From positions 31,198 through 42,109 of the forward strand of contig NPFB01000090.1 in NCBI GenBank assembly GCA_014084085.1: a DNA stretch of 10,912 nt, given 5' to 3'. Of the stretch, positions 1 through 7,394 are shown piece by piece. This DNA is from Hondaea fermentalgiana (taxonomy: Eukaryota; Sar; Bigyra; Thraustochytrida; Thraustochytriidae). A program made the translations under genes and the position numbers. Position 1 is the stretch's first letter; each line of letters opens with the position of its first letter. Below the pieces are notes generated by a model. The model did no database searches. It saw only the letters and a program-made list of their open reading frames with translations, and was not told where the DNA came from.

Positions 1-2
1 GC

Positions 3-1376
3 GGCGACGCGGGGGACGGCGCCGCCGCGGCGCACAAGCAGCTGCTCGTGCAGCTGGCCGTGGCCGTGGCGTATGCCGGGTTCACGCTCGGGGCGCTCCG
101 CGTGCGCTCGTGGCGACACCGGCACCGGGTCTCCTTCAAGCTGCTCAACACGAGCGAGATCGAGGGCATTCGCGAGCTCGTGCAGAGCGAAGACCAGGAC
201 GAGGAAGGATCCGAAATCGACAGCCTCCTGAGTCCGTTCTCGCGAGATCTGCTCGTGGGGATACAGGTCGACGGCGATGTCGTCGGCATCGACACGGTCA
301 ACATGGAAGGCGGCCAGACGGGCTACCTGGAGGAGGTCAAGCTCGCGCGGCAATTCTGGGGATACGGTCTCGAGAACCTCTTGCGCTTCAAGACGCTCGA
401 CGTTGTGCGCAATCCACCACCCGACCTGAGGGGAGCTGCGACCGTCTCGACGGTGCGGCAGCTCGTCTTTGCGTGGAACGCGCGCGCCATCAGGATCTGC
501 GAGACCACTGGCATGGAAGAGATCGCGCGCTGGTCATACCACGTCGCAGACGCGCCATCCAAGGCTGCCGCGCTGGTCGCCCGCGTGGACAGCGCCTGCG
601 CCAATTCGCTTCCACCCTTGCACCAGGTCTCACGCGTTTCGACAATGCTGGACATGCTGCGACGCACGACGCAATGCGGCCTGCTCTTGCAGTATTGGGA
701 CATTTACGACGTGCGCCGTCAGGTTCTCGTCTCGCTCTTTTCTGGGGTCTTGGCGAACAGCCCTCGACACAGAGAAGCCGCGAGCGCAGATCCCTCTGCC
801 GCGGCCGCCGTTGATGGCCATGATGACGACTATGACGAGGATAACGTGGAGGAGGAAGAGGAGGAAGAAGAAGGAAACGAAAGGTATACGCCTCCCTCCG
901 GAGTTCCCGGGCCTGCTGGCCTCGCGCCGCGCGCGAGCTTTGGCTCTGCCGCCTCCTCGTCGTCATCTTCCTCGCCCTCATCGCCGAGGTCCTTGCGGTT
1001 CTCACCCAATGCGGGATCTGACGAGGACATGTTCGGCCCAGAGGATCTCCCGCGGACGATGCATGTGCGCAACTGCGTCATGCAATGTGCCGACCTCACT
1101 TGCAGTGTCGGCGAGCTCATCGACCGTGACGAGCCCCTTGGGTCGCTCTGTACATTCACCATTTACTGCGATGCCTCCGACGTGGATCGAAACAAGGAAG
1201 CCTGTAAAGCTGAAGCGCTGGCCCATGTGCGCTACTGGACGCGACTTGGCGTTGACATGCATTGTCAGTCGATTGCCATGTTTTGCGACCCTGCGCTGCA
1301 TCCAGTCCTCGCCGATATTGTCGATCTCAAGCACGCATCGCAGCTCATACTTTTTGAGTCAAACTTTCGCAAATGA
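3..1376 (+). CDS. Membrane-anchored GNAT-like acetyltransferase resembling NAT16/HISAT, 5'-partial
   Basis: The frame is open to the left edge without a stop, and the first in-frame ATG (303) lies inside the conserved domain, so the true start is outside the window; 457 residues are visible. A hydrophobic stretch (about 39-104, LLVQLAVAVAYAGFTLGAL) looks like a membrane helix near the N-terminus. The domain after it reads as a GNAT fold: a GGQT segment (309-320) follows strand VVGIDTVNM, then QFWGYG (351-368) fits the acetyl-CoA loop Q/RxxGxG/A. This GGQT-then-acetyl-CoA-loop order is what I know from NAT16/histidine N-acetyltransferases, which transfer acetyl from acetyl-CoA to an amino group. 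A Glu run (about 849-875) and a Ser run (about 948-978) form a disordered linker. A C-terminal globular part (about 1056-1373, ending FESNFRK) could match the second half of that family. The family call is from motif memory; the substrate is unknown. It converges on the splicing-factor gene, 109 bases away. Confidence 0.6.
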   Translation, partial: GDAGDGAAAAHKQLLVQLAVAVAYAGFTLGALRVRSWRHRHRVSFKLLNTSEIEGIRELVQSEDQDEEGSEIDSLLSPFSRDLLVGIQVDGDVVGIDTVNMEGGQTGYLEEVKLARQFWGYGLENLLRFKTLDVVRNPPPDLRGAATVSTVRQLVFAWNARAIRICETTGMEEIARWSYHVADAPSKAAALVARVDSACANSLPPLHQVSRVSTMLDMLRRTTQCGLLLQYWDIYDVRRQVLVSLFSGVLANSPRHREAASADPSAAAAVDGHDDDYDEDNVEEEEEEEEGNERYTPPSGVPGPAGLAPRASFGSAASSSSSSSPSSPRSLRFSPNAGSDEDMFGPEDLPRTMHVRNCVMQCADLTCSVGELIDRDEPLGSLCTFTIYCDASDVDRNKEACKAEALAHVRYWTRLGVDMHCQSIAMFCDPALHPVLADIVDLKHASQLILFESNFRK

Positions 1377-1485
1377 TTTTCTTTTTTACGCATCAACGCA
1401 TCTAGCGTAGAGTATACTTTCTTTTTTGTTTACTTCCGCTGACCGGTCGCTCTGTGTGTCCCCTTGTGCACAATTGTCTGTCTGT
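1377..1485. other. Convergent 3' intergenic gap
   Basis: This 109-base AT-richer spacer separates the stop codons of two convergent genes, so it must hold both 3' ends. It has T-rich runs (TTTTCTTTTTT near 1377, CTTTCTTTTTTG near 1420). I see no canonical AATAAA for the plus-strand gene. Confidence 0.5.
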
Positions 1486-1873
1486 CTAGCGTGATGACGA
1501 TCCTGAGGAAGATCCGGATGACGAGGACGAGGACGACGACCCTGTTGATGATGCAGAGGCTTCTGAAGCCGTGGACTTGCTCCGTGGACGGTTTTTGCGC
1601 TTCGACTTTTGGCTCTTCTCTGAATTCTCGCGTTTCCGCTCTTTCGTCTCGCTTGGCTTGCTCGGTTGCCTTGCCGAGGCATGATCATCATTTTCCTTTG
1701 GCTTTGCCTTTTCGTTTTCGAGTTTGCGTCGCTTCATCTCGCGGAGGCGCTCATGCACTCTTCTCTTTGCGGTGCCACCGTCGGTGTCGCTTGATGACAC
1801 GGATCGGGCGCGCGAACGGCGTGAGCGCGATGATGCTCTTGACGAAGACGATCCTGACGAGGACGATGATCCG

Positions 1874-1908
<35 letters not shown>

Positions 1909-2946
1909 TGAAGACGAAGACGAAGAAGACGACGATGATGATGATGACGACGACGACGATGATGATCCGGAAGACGACGACGACGATACAGAGGAGGCGC
2001 TAGGACTTCTCCGGCGTTTCTTTGAGGAGCTCGGAGCCGAGCGCGTGCGACCACGGCCACGACTCCGGCCACGACTCCGGTCACGGTCACGATCACGGCC
2101 ACGATCACGGTTACGATCACGATCGCCTTCTTTGTCATTTTGTCGATCACGGTCTTCTTTCGAATCCTTCGAGGCATCCGCGGATGCTCTAGCTTCCTTT
2201 TCTAACTTTTCGCGTTTTTCGCGCTCGAGACGACGTGCTTCGCGCTTCGCGAGCTGTTTCTCTCGGTCAAAACCGTCGCCAGACTGATGGTCTGACGCAA
2301 TACCAAAGGCAGCACGAAGACGTGCGTCTTGGTTATCTTTGAGCTCTGTCGAGGTCTCTCCTCGTCGTGAAGACGACACTGCAGCGCGGTCATCCCATGA
2401 CCGAAGCTTGGGTTTGGCTTGATTGGGCTTTGCCGCAGGGCTCCCACCTGTTGACGTTTTAGCTTCAACACCGGACCCAGCTGCAAGCGAATCTGAAGCT
2501 GATGCAGCACCAGCAGCAGTTGCAGCAGCATCAGTAGTGGCAGTAGTGTCCTGCTTGCGTTTCTTCTTCTTGAGTGCTTTTTTGGCTTTCTTGCGCGCCT
2601 TTTTCTCCTCGGCAAGCTCATCGAGGCGCTTCTTGCGAAGATTTTCACAAGCTTCATTCACATCTTCAAGAGACTTCCCCTCGGCCTCGAGGCTTTCGCG
2701 CAATTCGAGGACCTCGAGCTCGACCTTGCGCCTCTGCTCGTGTTCCGCGAGTTCCTTGTCGACCTTGCCGCTGCCGCGAGCGTTGCTGGACCAGCCGTGG
2801 CCTCGGCCGGTCTTCTCGCTGCCGGTCCTCGCGTTTCGCTCGCGGTCTTTGCGAACGCGGTCGCTGCGCACGTAGCTCGCATTCGCCTGCACAAACCCGC
2901 TCGTCGCGGACCCGCGCGCCGTGCGCAGGCCGACGCCGTTGTACAT
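1486..2946 (-). CDS. Cwc21/SRRM2-like spliceosome protein with RS and poly-Ser tail
   Basis: 486 residues. The start is the ATG at 2946, giving the N-terminus MYNGVGLRTARGSATSGFVQ. This is the hallmark opening of Cwc21 (yeast) and SRRM2/SRm300 (human), which bind Prp8 and the Snu114 region of the catalytic spliceosome in the nucleus. An earlier in-frame GTG at 2955 is not needed. A cwf21 domain follows at residues about 64-110 (EHEQRRKVELEVLELRESLE), then a Lys-rich stretch (115-132), an Ala/Ser linker, and an ARLRAAFGI...GFD motif (208-227) that also follows the cwf21 domain in SRRM2 as I remember it. Next come Arg/Asp and Arg/Ser dipeptides (about 263-303), a poly-Ser block of roughly 50 residues (1828-1995) and an SR-rich C-terminus. 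Ser/Arg repeats are usual phosphorylation and condensate regions in this family. It lies head-to-head with the SnoaL-like gene. Length is between yeast Cwc21 and the very long animal SRRM2. Confidence 0.88.
1828..1995 (-). repeat. Trinucleotide repeat coding for poly-Ser
   Basis: The plus strand carries GAC/GAT/GAA triplets, including 11 uninterrupted GAC units at 1874-1906. Read on the minus strand in the frame of the splicing factor this is TCG/TCC/TCT/TCA serine codons. In the other frames it gives long poly-Asp or poly-Thr, which explains several long open frames on the plus strand that are not genes. Runs like this are prone to length polymorphism. Confidence 0.9.
2047..2130 (-). repeat. 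Short direct repeats coding Arg-Asp/Arg-Ser dipeptides
   Basis: Units such as CACGACTCCGGC and CACGATCACGGC recur in tandem with drift. In the splicing-factor frame they encode alternating RD and RS/RG pairs, so the repeat is explained by protein-level selection for an RS-type domain together with slippage. Confidence 0.8.
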
Positions 2947-3399
2947 GGCGCCCACCCGCGGCGCGCGCGAGTCCCTCTCGCAAGCCAGAAAAGGCCTCTC
3001 CGCCTGCTTTCCCTGGCGGAATTCTCGCGCTCGCTCGCTCTCCCGCCGCCTTGCTGCTGCGTTCGCGCGCCCGAGACGCAGGGCCGAGCGCCGCTGCCTT
3101 CGCCCGCGCGCTTGCTCGTCGCTCGCGCGCGCGAGAATCCCGCGAGCGAGGCGCTTCGGGGTTTGCTGCTTGGTCGAGCAGCTTTTGGTTTGGGAGTCGC
3201 AAGGAAGGGACCCTTATCTTGTCTGGTCCTGCAAACAAATACGTATCGCCATTTCCGTCCAGGGCTCGAGACCGGCCGTCCTCGGGGACCTGCGACGGCC
3301 TGCGCGGACTCTCGCTCCTGGTTTTGTTCTCTTCCTCCTGCTCGGGACGGCAGCGCTTTCGACGACGACAACAGAACAGCAGAAGACGAAGAAGAAGAG
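2947..3399. promoter_or_regulatory. Divergent upstream region between the splicing-factor and SnoaL-like genes
   Basis: The 453 bases lie between the two divergent start codons and must hold both 5' UTRs and promoters. The segment is rich in CpG and CGCTCG/GCGCGAG words and contains a perfect 14-base palindrome CTCGCGCGCGCGAG at 3122-3135. I see no clear TATA box. Just before the plus-strand ATG the leader becomes purine-rich (GAAGACGAAGAAGAAGAG), with G at -3 and G at +4. Confidence 0.45.
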
Positions 3400-4004
3400 A
3401 TGGCGTTCGTCGAGCGCGTGCAGGACACCCTCGCGGTGCAGAAGTTCTTTGTGCTCTACGCGCGCGCTGTTGATACGAGGGACTGGGCGTAAGTTTTGGT
3501 CGGGGTGAGAAAGGTTTGTGATGACGCTCAATCTGACCTTTCTCTTGGAGGGACACGAACATCATCGTATACAGTCTGTACGAGTCGCTCTTCACGGAGG
3601 ACGCCGTGCTCGACTATGCCTCGGGCATGATGCTTGCAGGTGTGAACTGGTCGGATGCTGTGTGCGGGAACCGCAAGAAAGCAGTAAACTGGATCTCGAC
3701 AAACTTCAAGCAGAACTTTGGGAAAACACAGCATTTGATTTCCAACATTGACATTGAATGGGATGGGAGTGACGCCGCGCACGTGCGCGCAATGTTTTAC
3801 AATCCTCTGACGCTGCGAGGTCTCCCACTCACAAGGTTCATCACCGTTGGTGGCTGGTACATTCACGAGTTGGTCCGGTGCCCGGACGGAAAGTGGAGGT
3901 CCAAGTTCTTGCGACAAGAAATTGCCTTTTTCAGCCTGCTCATGGGGGTGCTTCAGTACGTCGTGATTGGCCTCTTGCTGGCGTATCTGCTTTGGAAGGC
4001 CTAA
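3400..4004 (+). CDS. SnoaL/NTF2-like domain protein with C-terminal membrane helix (two exons)
   Basis: Join 3400-3488 and 3575-4004: 172 residues, starting at an ATG in good context. The unspliced frame stops at 3490, exactly inside a GTAAGT donor. Exon 1 (MAFVERVQDTLAVQKFFVLY) runs across the splice into RDWALYESLFTEDAVLDY, the classic first helix and turn of SnoaL-like proteins. The end of the fold shows GGWYIHELVRCPDGKWRSK, the usual last beta strands. Known SnoaL-like proteins are small cone-shaped enzymes (isomerases, dehydratases, hydroxylases) or binding domains; the ligand here is not readable. Residues 148-169 form a hydrophobic helix followed by only WKA and preceded by basic RSKFLR. 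This suggests a tail-anchored protein with its fold in the cytosol, an arrangement unusual for this family. A second acceptor at 3550 would add eight residues in frame. Confidence 0.8.
3489..3574 (+). other. Spliceosomal intron
   Basis: Donor GTAAGT at 3489, acceptor CAG at 3572-3574, length 86. A CTGAC branch-point-like word lies at 3533-3537. Splicing here removes an in-frame stop and gives an uninterrupted SnoaL helix with the family's usual spacing between DW and LF. The first AG after the branch site is at 3549-3550, after a better pyrimidine tract. It is also in frame and would make a 62-base intron. Confidence 0.8.
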
Positions 4005-4124
4005 GCATTGATACAAAGTCACCAAACCACTCTACATGTCAAGCAAGAAGGATTGTACTTTCGAATTCGTAAAAAGAGAGGGAATTTTGTGAGTGTGTGT
4101 GTGGTCTTTTCGCGTCAGGAGCAA
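4005..4124. other. Convergent 3' intergenic gap
   Basis: 120 bases separate the stop codons of the SnoaL-like and coiled-coil genes. The gap is AT-richer than either gene and includes a TG-repeat (GTGAGTGTGTGTGTGG, 4089-4104). It presumably holds both polyadenylation regions, and no canonical AATAAA is evident. Confidence 0.45.
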
Positions 4125-6101
4125 TTAGAGAATCTCATCGAGAAGTCGACGGGTCGCGGGAGTAGGCGCGACGCCAAGTTCCGCAAAGCGTAGCGTTTTG
4201 CGAGCTGAGGCGTCGGCATGGGGATCTGGCGTGGACAGGCGTTCAACAAGACTGGGCGTGTGCATTAATTTCGTGGCATTGGGTGTTTGTGCGATGCCGG
4301 CGTTCTGAGCGAACAGCTTGCGATCGAGCTTGGAACGCTCTTCGTCGATCTTGCGCGCTTCCTCGTGCAGCATGGCGCGATCCTGCTCGAGCCGTTCTCG
4401 AGCACGGCGAAGATCCGCCTCTTCCTGCTCGAAATACTGTTTGGCTCGCAGCGCCGCTACCTCGTCATCGAGGCCATCTGCTGCTGCGCCGGCGCCCGCG
4501 CGTGCTCCGCGGTGATGTTGCATCTCAGGGTCGCTGTCTTCGGTTTGGAAAAGCAGCGTGGCACGAAGGCAGGCGTCGAGGTCATGGATCAGGGTCTTCG
4601 CCTGATCCAAACGCTCCTTGAGCTCTGCCTCCGTGGGAGGATGGTCCTCACCGCTGGCATCGTTGGCTTGAGCTTGTGCTTCTTGGGCTTCCAAAAAGGC
4701 CAAAGTCTGGTTCTGGACGTCTGTAAGGCGGCGCTCGAGCTGCTCGGCAGGAAGATCGAAGCTGCTGTCTGCAAGACGCAGCGTATCAATCTCGACGAGA
4801 GCAGGATTCGCTGTCGAGAGCGCCGCATCCTTGGATCCAGCATCTGCACGAGGCGTTTTGGCGGCTTTGCGGCCAAGCTGAATCGAGGCGGCCGCTTGAA
4901 GCTTTGTGACAATGAGATTCTGCATCGAGTGCAATGAAGCGCGAAGCTTTTGGTTCTCGTTGACCAAGTAAGCGACACGACGTCCGCGCGAGGTTTCGGC
5001 GGCCTCCTCGAGAACGGCAAGTGATTGCGCTGCCGCGGCTTCAATCTCGGCCTGGGATGCCTCTTCATTGTTGGCGTTGGCGTTGCTGCCTGCAGAGGGG
5101 CTTGTTGTGGCCTCCCAGGACTCGGGCGAGCCGAGCATGGGGCGTGTGCCTCCCTTGACGGGCGGCGTGTCCATCTCGAGGGCTCGTTTGACAGCTCGAT
5201 CGCGATGTGTCTGAAGCATTTGCATACGTGTCTGCAGACGGTCGTACTCTGCTTCTTTGCGGTTGAGCGCGGCTTGCCAGCCTTTTTGCTGTCCCTCCAT
5301 TTTGGCAATGGTGACTTGGAGCTCTTTGTTCCAAGCGTCACTGCGTTGCTTTTCTTTGGCATGCTGATCTGCGGCAATGCGCGCACGATTTTCAAGGGCG
5401 GCCAGGTCCTGGCGCGCACAAAGCACCTGGAGCTTGAGAGCCTCTTTTTCATTTTGCAAGCGCGAGCAGTCAATTTGCGCCTCGTGCGAGGTTGATTCGT
5501 AAGACTGCGTCATGTCGGACGCGTGCCGCAGTTCTTCAAGAATTGTTTGAACGACTTGGACGATGCTGGAAGGGTCGGAAACCTGAAGTTGTGGAAATCC
5601 AAGCGCGTCGAGCTTGGCGTTGAGGCCGCCCATGACATCGGAATCCTCGTGGGCAGTGCTAGGAGCTGCTGCGACTTGCCGATTGCCCAAAGCGGGCATT
5701 GGGGAATCAACGAGGCCAGGCACGTCACTGCTTTCATCCTCGAGGTTCTCCTTGCCCGCACTTGAGGTGTTTGCTCGAGCACTCGCCGGTTTGCGGGTTT
5801 TCGTTGGACTCGGGGTCGAGGACATGGAATTCGATGCCGATCTGAACCATCCTTTGGCTCTTTGTGCTGCAGCTGGACGGCTATTCTTCGTGGCAGCCAC
5901 GTCAAACGTCTCTGCATCGTGTGAGCCTTCGCCAGAAGATGCTGTTGCCGCGGATCCTGTGCGTTTTTTGCGTCGGAGCCAAGGTTTGCCTGCTGCTGCG
6001 CCAGGCGCTCGGCTTGATTCTGCAGCGGTGTTTTTGAAAGATGACGTAAAGTCCATGAGCACTCCGTTGTCATCCACGCTTTCCTCGTCTGCAGGCGTCA
6101 T
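4125..6101 (-). CDS. Coiled-coil protein resembling ADIP/SSX2IP (Msd1) family
   Basis: 658 residues, single exon, ATG with A at -3. Residues 1-155 are Ser/Ala-rich and disordered, with two similar basic patches, KPWLRRKKR (39-47) and AKGWFRS (82-88). Residues about 157-310 read like the ADIP domain. They open with LDALGFPQLQ, continue with a hydrophobic helix (IVQVVQTILEEL), then a coiled coil (SRLQNEKEALKLQVLCARQD) and a KEAEYDRLQTRMQML segment, matching the order LGF, vlN..ELL, rLkdqLe, KErEynkLKerL that I recall from SSX2IP. Further coiled coils lie at about 350-405 (YLVNENQKLRASLHSMQ), 455-515 and 545-600. The C-terminus (605-658) has repeated TP/SP sites, possible kinase targets. SSX2IP and fission-yeast Msd1 anchor microtubule minus ends at centrosomes or spindle poles with WDR8 (WRAP73), so a basal-body or spindle role is likely. 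A generic coiled-coil protein is the alternative. Confidence 0.7.
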   Translation of the reverse strand: MTPADEESVDDNGVLMDFTSSFKNTAAESSRAPGAAAGKPWLRRKKRTGSAATASSGEGSHDAETFDVAATKNSRPAAAQRAKGWFRSASNSMSSTPSPTKTRKPASARANTSSAGKENLEDESSDVPGLVDSPMPALGNRQVAAAPSTAHEDSDVMGGLNAKLDALGFPQLQVSDPSSIVQVVQTILEELRHASDMTQSYESTSHEAQIDCSRLQNEKEALKLQVLCARQDLAALENRARIAADQHAKEKQRSDAWNKELQVTIAKMEGQQKGWQAALNRKEAEYDRLQTRMQMLQTHRDRAVKRALEMDTPPVKGGTRPMLGSPESWEATTSPSAGSNANANNEEASQAEIEAAAAQSLAVLEEAAETSRGRRVAYLVNENQKLRASLHSMQNLIVTKLQAAASIQLGRKAAKTPRADAGSKDAALSTANPALVEIDTLRLADSSFDLPAEQLERRLTDVQNQTLAFLEAQEAQAQANDASGEDHPPTEAELKERLDQAKTLIHDLDACLRATLLFQTEDSDPEMQHHRGARAGAGAAADGLDDEVAALRAKQYFEQEEADLRRARERLEQDRAMLHEEARKIDEERSKLDRKLFAQNAGIAQTPNATKLMHTPSLVERLSTPDPHADASARKTLRFAELGVAPTPATRRLLDEIL

Positions 6102-6518
6102 CTTCTTTGTCGTTGCTACGTTGACGTCGCACTACAATCAAGCACGCACGCAAGCAAGCAAGCAGGCGAGGACGCTCTTGATCTCGAGGGTCTCCTCTCG
6201 CGGCGTAACGTCTTGCGCACAAGACCCGGCACGTCTGGCGAGCCGGCACGACGAGACGCTTCGAGTCGCGCTCCCAGGCCCTCGCGCCTTGAACAATCTG
6301 GGCTGGTCTTGTCTTGTCTTGTCTTGTCTTGTCTTGCCTTGCCTTGCCTTGCCTTTTCTTGCTTTGCCGTGTCTTGTTTCGCGCAGCGATCGCCGCGGAC
6401 CAGACCCTTCGTTCCTGTTTGGGTCTCATTTTTCTTCTCGGCGGTTGCAAGCGCTTATAGCGTGCACGGTATTAGGACTACTTTTGCGTTGTGCACAGTC
6501 TCTTTTCATCTATGATCG
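6102..6518. promoter_or_regulatory. 5' flank of the coiled-coil gene
   Basis: 417 bases upstream of the minus-strand ATG. Close to the start, on the sense strand, are GCTT/GCGT tetramers (plus-strand 6141-6168, CACGCACGCAAGCAAGCAAG). A pentamer array follows farther out (6307-6381). I see no convincing gene. A short plus-strand frame reading through here is low-complexity Leu/Ser from the repeat. Confidence 0.4.
6307..6381 (-). repeat. Imperfect (CAAGA)n pentanucleotide array
   Basis: On the plus strand: six TCTTG units (6307-6336), three CCTTG units (6337-6351), then about six degenerate units that keep the five-base register to 6381. On the sense strand of the coiled-coil gene it reads CAAGA/CAAGG, about 200-280 bases before its ATG. 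Confidence 0.9.
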
Positions 6519-6647
6519 ATGTTGCTTGTTCTACTTGCTATTATCGTCGTGTCAATGTTTGGAGAAGAGCTCGTCGATGGTGGCATGCTCTTGACACGCG
6601 AGCAATACGTAACTTATTACGACATGGAGTTTTACGAGCGTGTTTAA
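6519..6647 (+). CDS. Possible 42-residue single-pass membrane microprotein
   Basis: A short frame begins ATG TTG CTT GTT CTA CTT and ends TAA. It encodes a strongly hydrophobic start (MLLVLLAIIVVSMF) followed by an acidic, Tyr-rich tail (EELVDGG, then REQYVTYYDMEFYERV). An in-frame TGA lies six bases upstream, so it cannot be extended without splicing. Against it: T at -3 is a weak start context, GC at third positions is only about one half (below the neighbouring genes), and its length is well within chance. It lies in an AT-richer island (about 40% GC at 6481-6540 by hand count). I do not recognise it. Confidence 0.25.
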   Translation: MLLVLLAIIVVSMFGEELVDGGMLLTREQYVTYYDMEFYERV

Positions 6648-6657
6648 GGATATTTAG

Positions 6658-6951
6658 TTTTGGGACGATGTTGGAGACCGGGGTCGTGAGCTGCAAACAA
6701 TAGGATCAGATGATCGTGACTGGAAACGACGACAGACCAATGGTTTTAGCATCAATGTGAGCTACGTGCTAGATGATTCGATCGAGGACAGTGACAAAGA
6801 AACAGTGCGCAGCAAGCTGGACAACATGGCCGCGAACTCTGATGGTGTACTTGTATTGATAACTGTAAATTCGATGGCTGCTTTGATAGTCTCCCGACCG
6901 GCTCTTGTTTCTCCAAGACCCAAAGCTCCTCTGATGATTGAGAATGTTTAG
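6658..6951 (+). other. Open frame without a clear start, possible exon
   Basis: 98 codons are open from just after a TAG to a TAG at 6949-6951. The first part is charged (FWDDVGDRGREL, DDRDWKRRQTNGFS), followed by SYVLDDSIEDSDKETVRSKLDN and a hydrophobic stretch (GVLVLITVNSMAALIV). It has no good initiator ATG. It could only be joined to the preceding short frame by removing a 16-base GT...AG segment (6642-6657). It is codon-aligned antiparallel to the minus-strand frame at 6769-7143, so at most one is likely real. In DNA of this composition one such frame is expected by chance. Confidence 0.15.
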
Positions 6952-7143
6952 GTTCTGGGCGTTGACAGCAGTCTTGTTGACGATTAACGTCTCGCACAGG
7001 AAGATAATTCCACGGGATACTTTGCGTACTTCTTGTGGCGAGATGTACGTTTCGAAAGTGAATAAACGATCTGTCTTTTCGACGAGACCCTCGATCAATG
7101 TGGGGAGATGGAACAGAGGATCGCATCTCTTAGCTGTCACCAT
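6769..7143 (-). CDS. Unrecognised 124-residue open frame
   Basis: ATG at 7143 to a stop at 6769. The N-terminal half looks protein-like (DPLFHLPTLIEGLVEKTDRL, ISPQEVRKVSRGIIFLCETL). The C-terminal half looks less so (Ser/Tyr-rich, ending CFFVTVLDRII). Directly upstream on the minus strand is GATTCTAGCAG, a plausible 3' splice site with the TAG providing the closing stop, so it might be an internal exon. I do not recognise a family. It sits in the AT-richer island and by length alone could be chance. Confidence 0.22.
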   Translation of the reverse strand: MVTAKRCDPLFHLPTLIEGLVEKTDRLFTFETYISPQEVRKVSRGIIFLCETLIVNKTAVNAQNLNILNHQRSFGSWRNKSRSGDYQSSHRIYSYQYKYTIRVRGHVVQLAAHCFFVTVLDRII

Positions 7144-7394
7144 CAGCCCAAATACCTGCTAGAATCGCAACTGTGAAGGTGCATCAATCATGACGTGGGA
7201 ATTCGAGCGCGAAGGCCAGACGAGATTCTCTTTTTTTCTGCTTTCGTGAGCTTTTTTCTACGACAGTGCGATCGATAAAAATGCCTTTTCAGTAGATATC
7301 AGGAGCGGCTCGCTCAGCACGGCGATGCCAAGCAATCTCATTTGCTTCATCTACTTTCGTCGAACACTCTGCATTCATGGAAGGCGAAAAGTTT

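Noticed and set aside
48..50. Start of the acetyltransferase-like gene at 48
   Set aside because: It is GTG inside a membrane helix, and the frame is open to the window edge, so the gene is 5'-partial.
1464..2287. Long plus-strand frames with poly-Asp or poly-Thr over the splicing-factor gene
   Set aside because: They are the antisense readings of the serine and RS repeats. The minus-strand frame has the conserved MYNG and cwf21 domains.
2946..2955. Start of the splicing factor at the in-frame codon 2955
   Set aside because: It is GTG. The ATG at 2946 gives the conserved MYNG N-terminus.
6307..6381. CRISPR-like array
   Set aside because: Five-base units without spacers in a eukaryotic context: a simple repeat.
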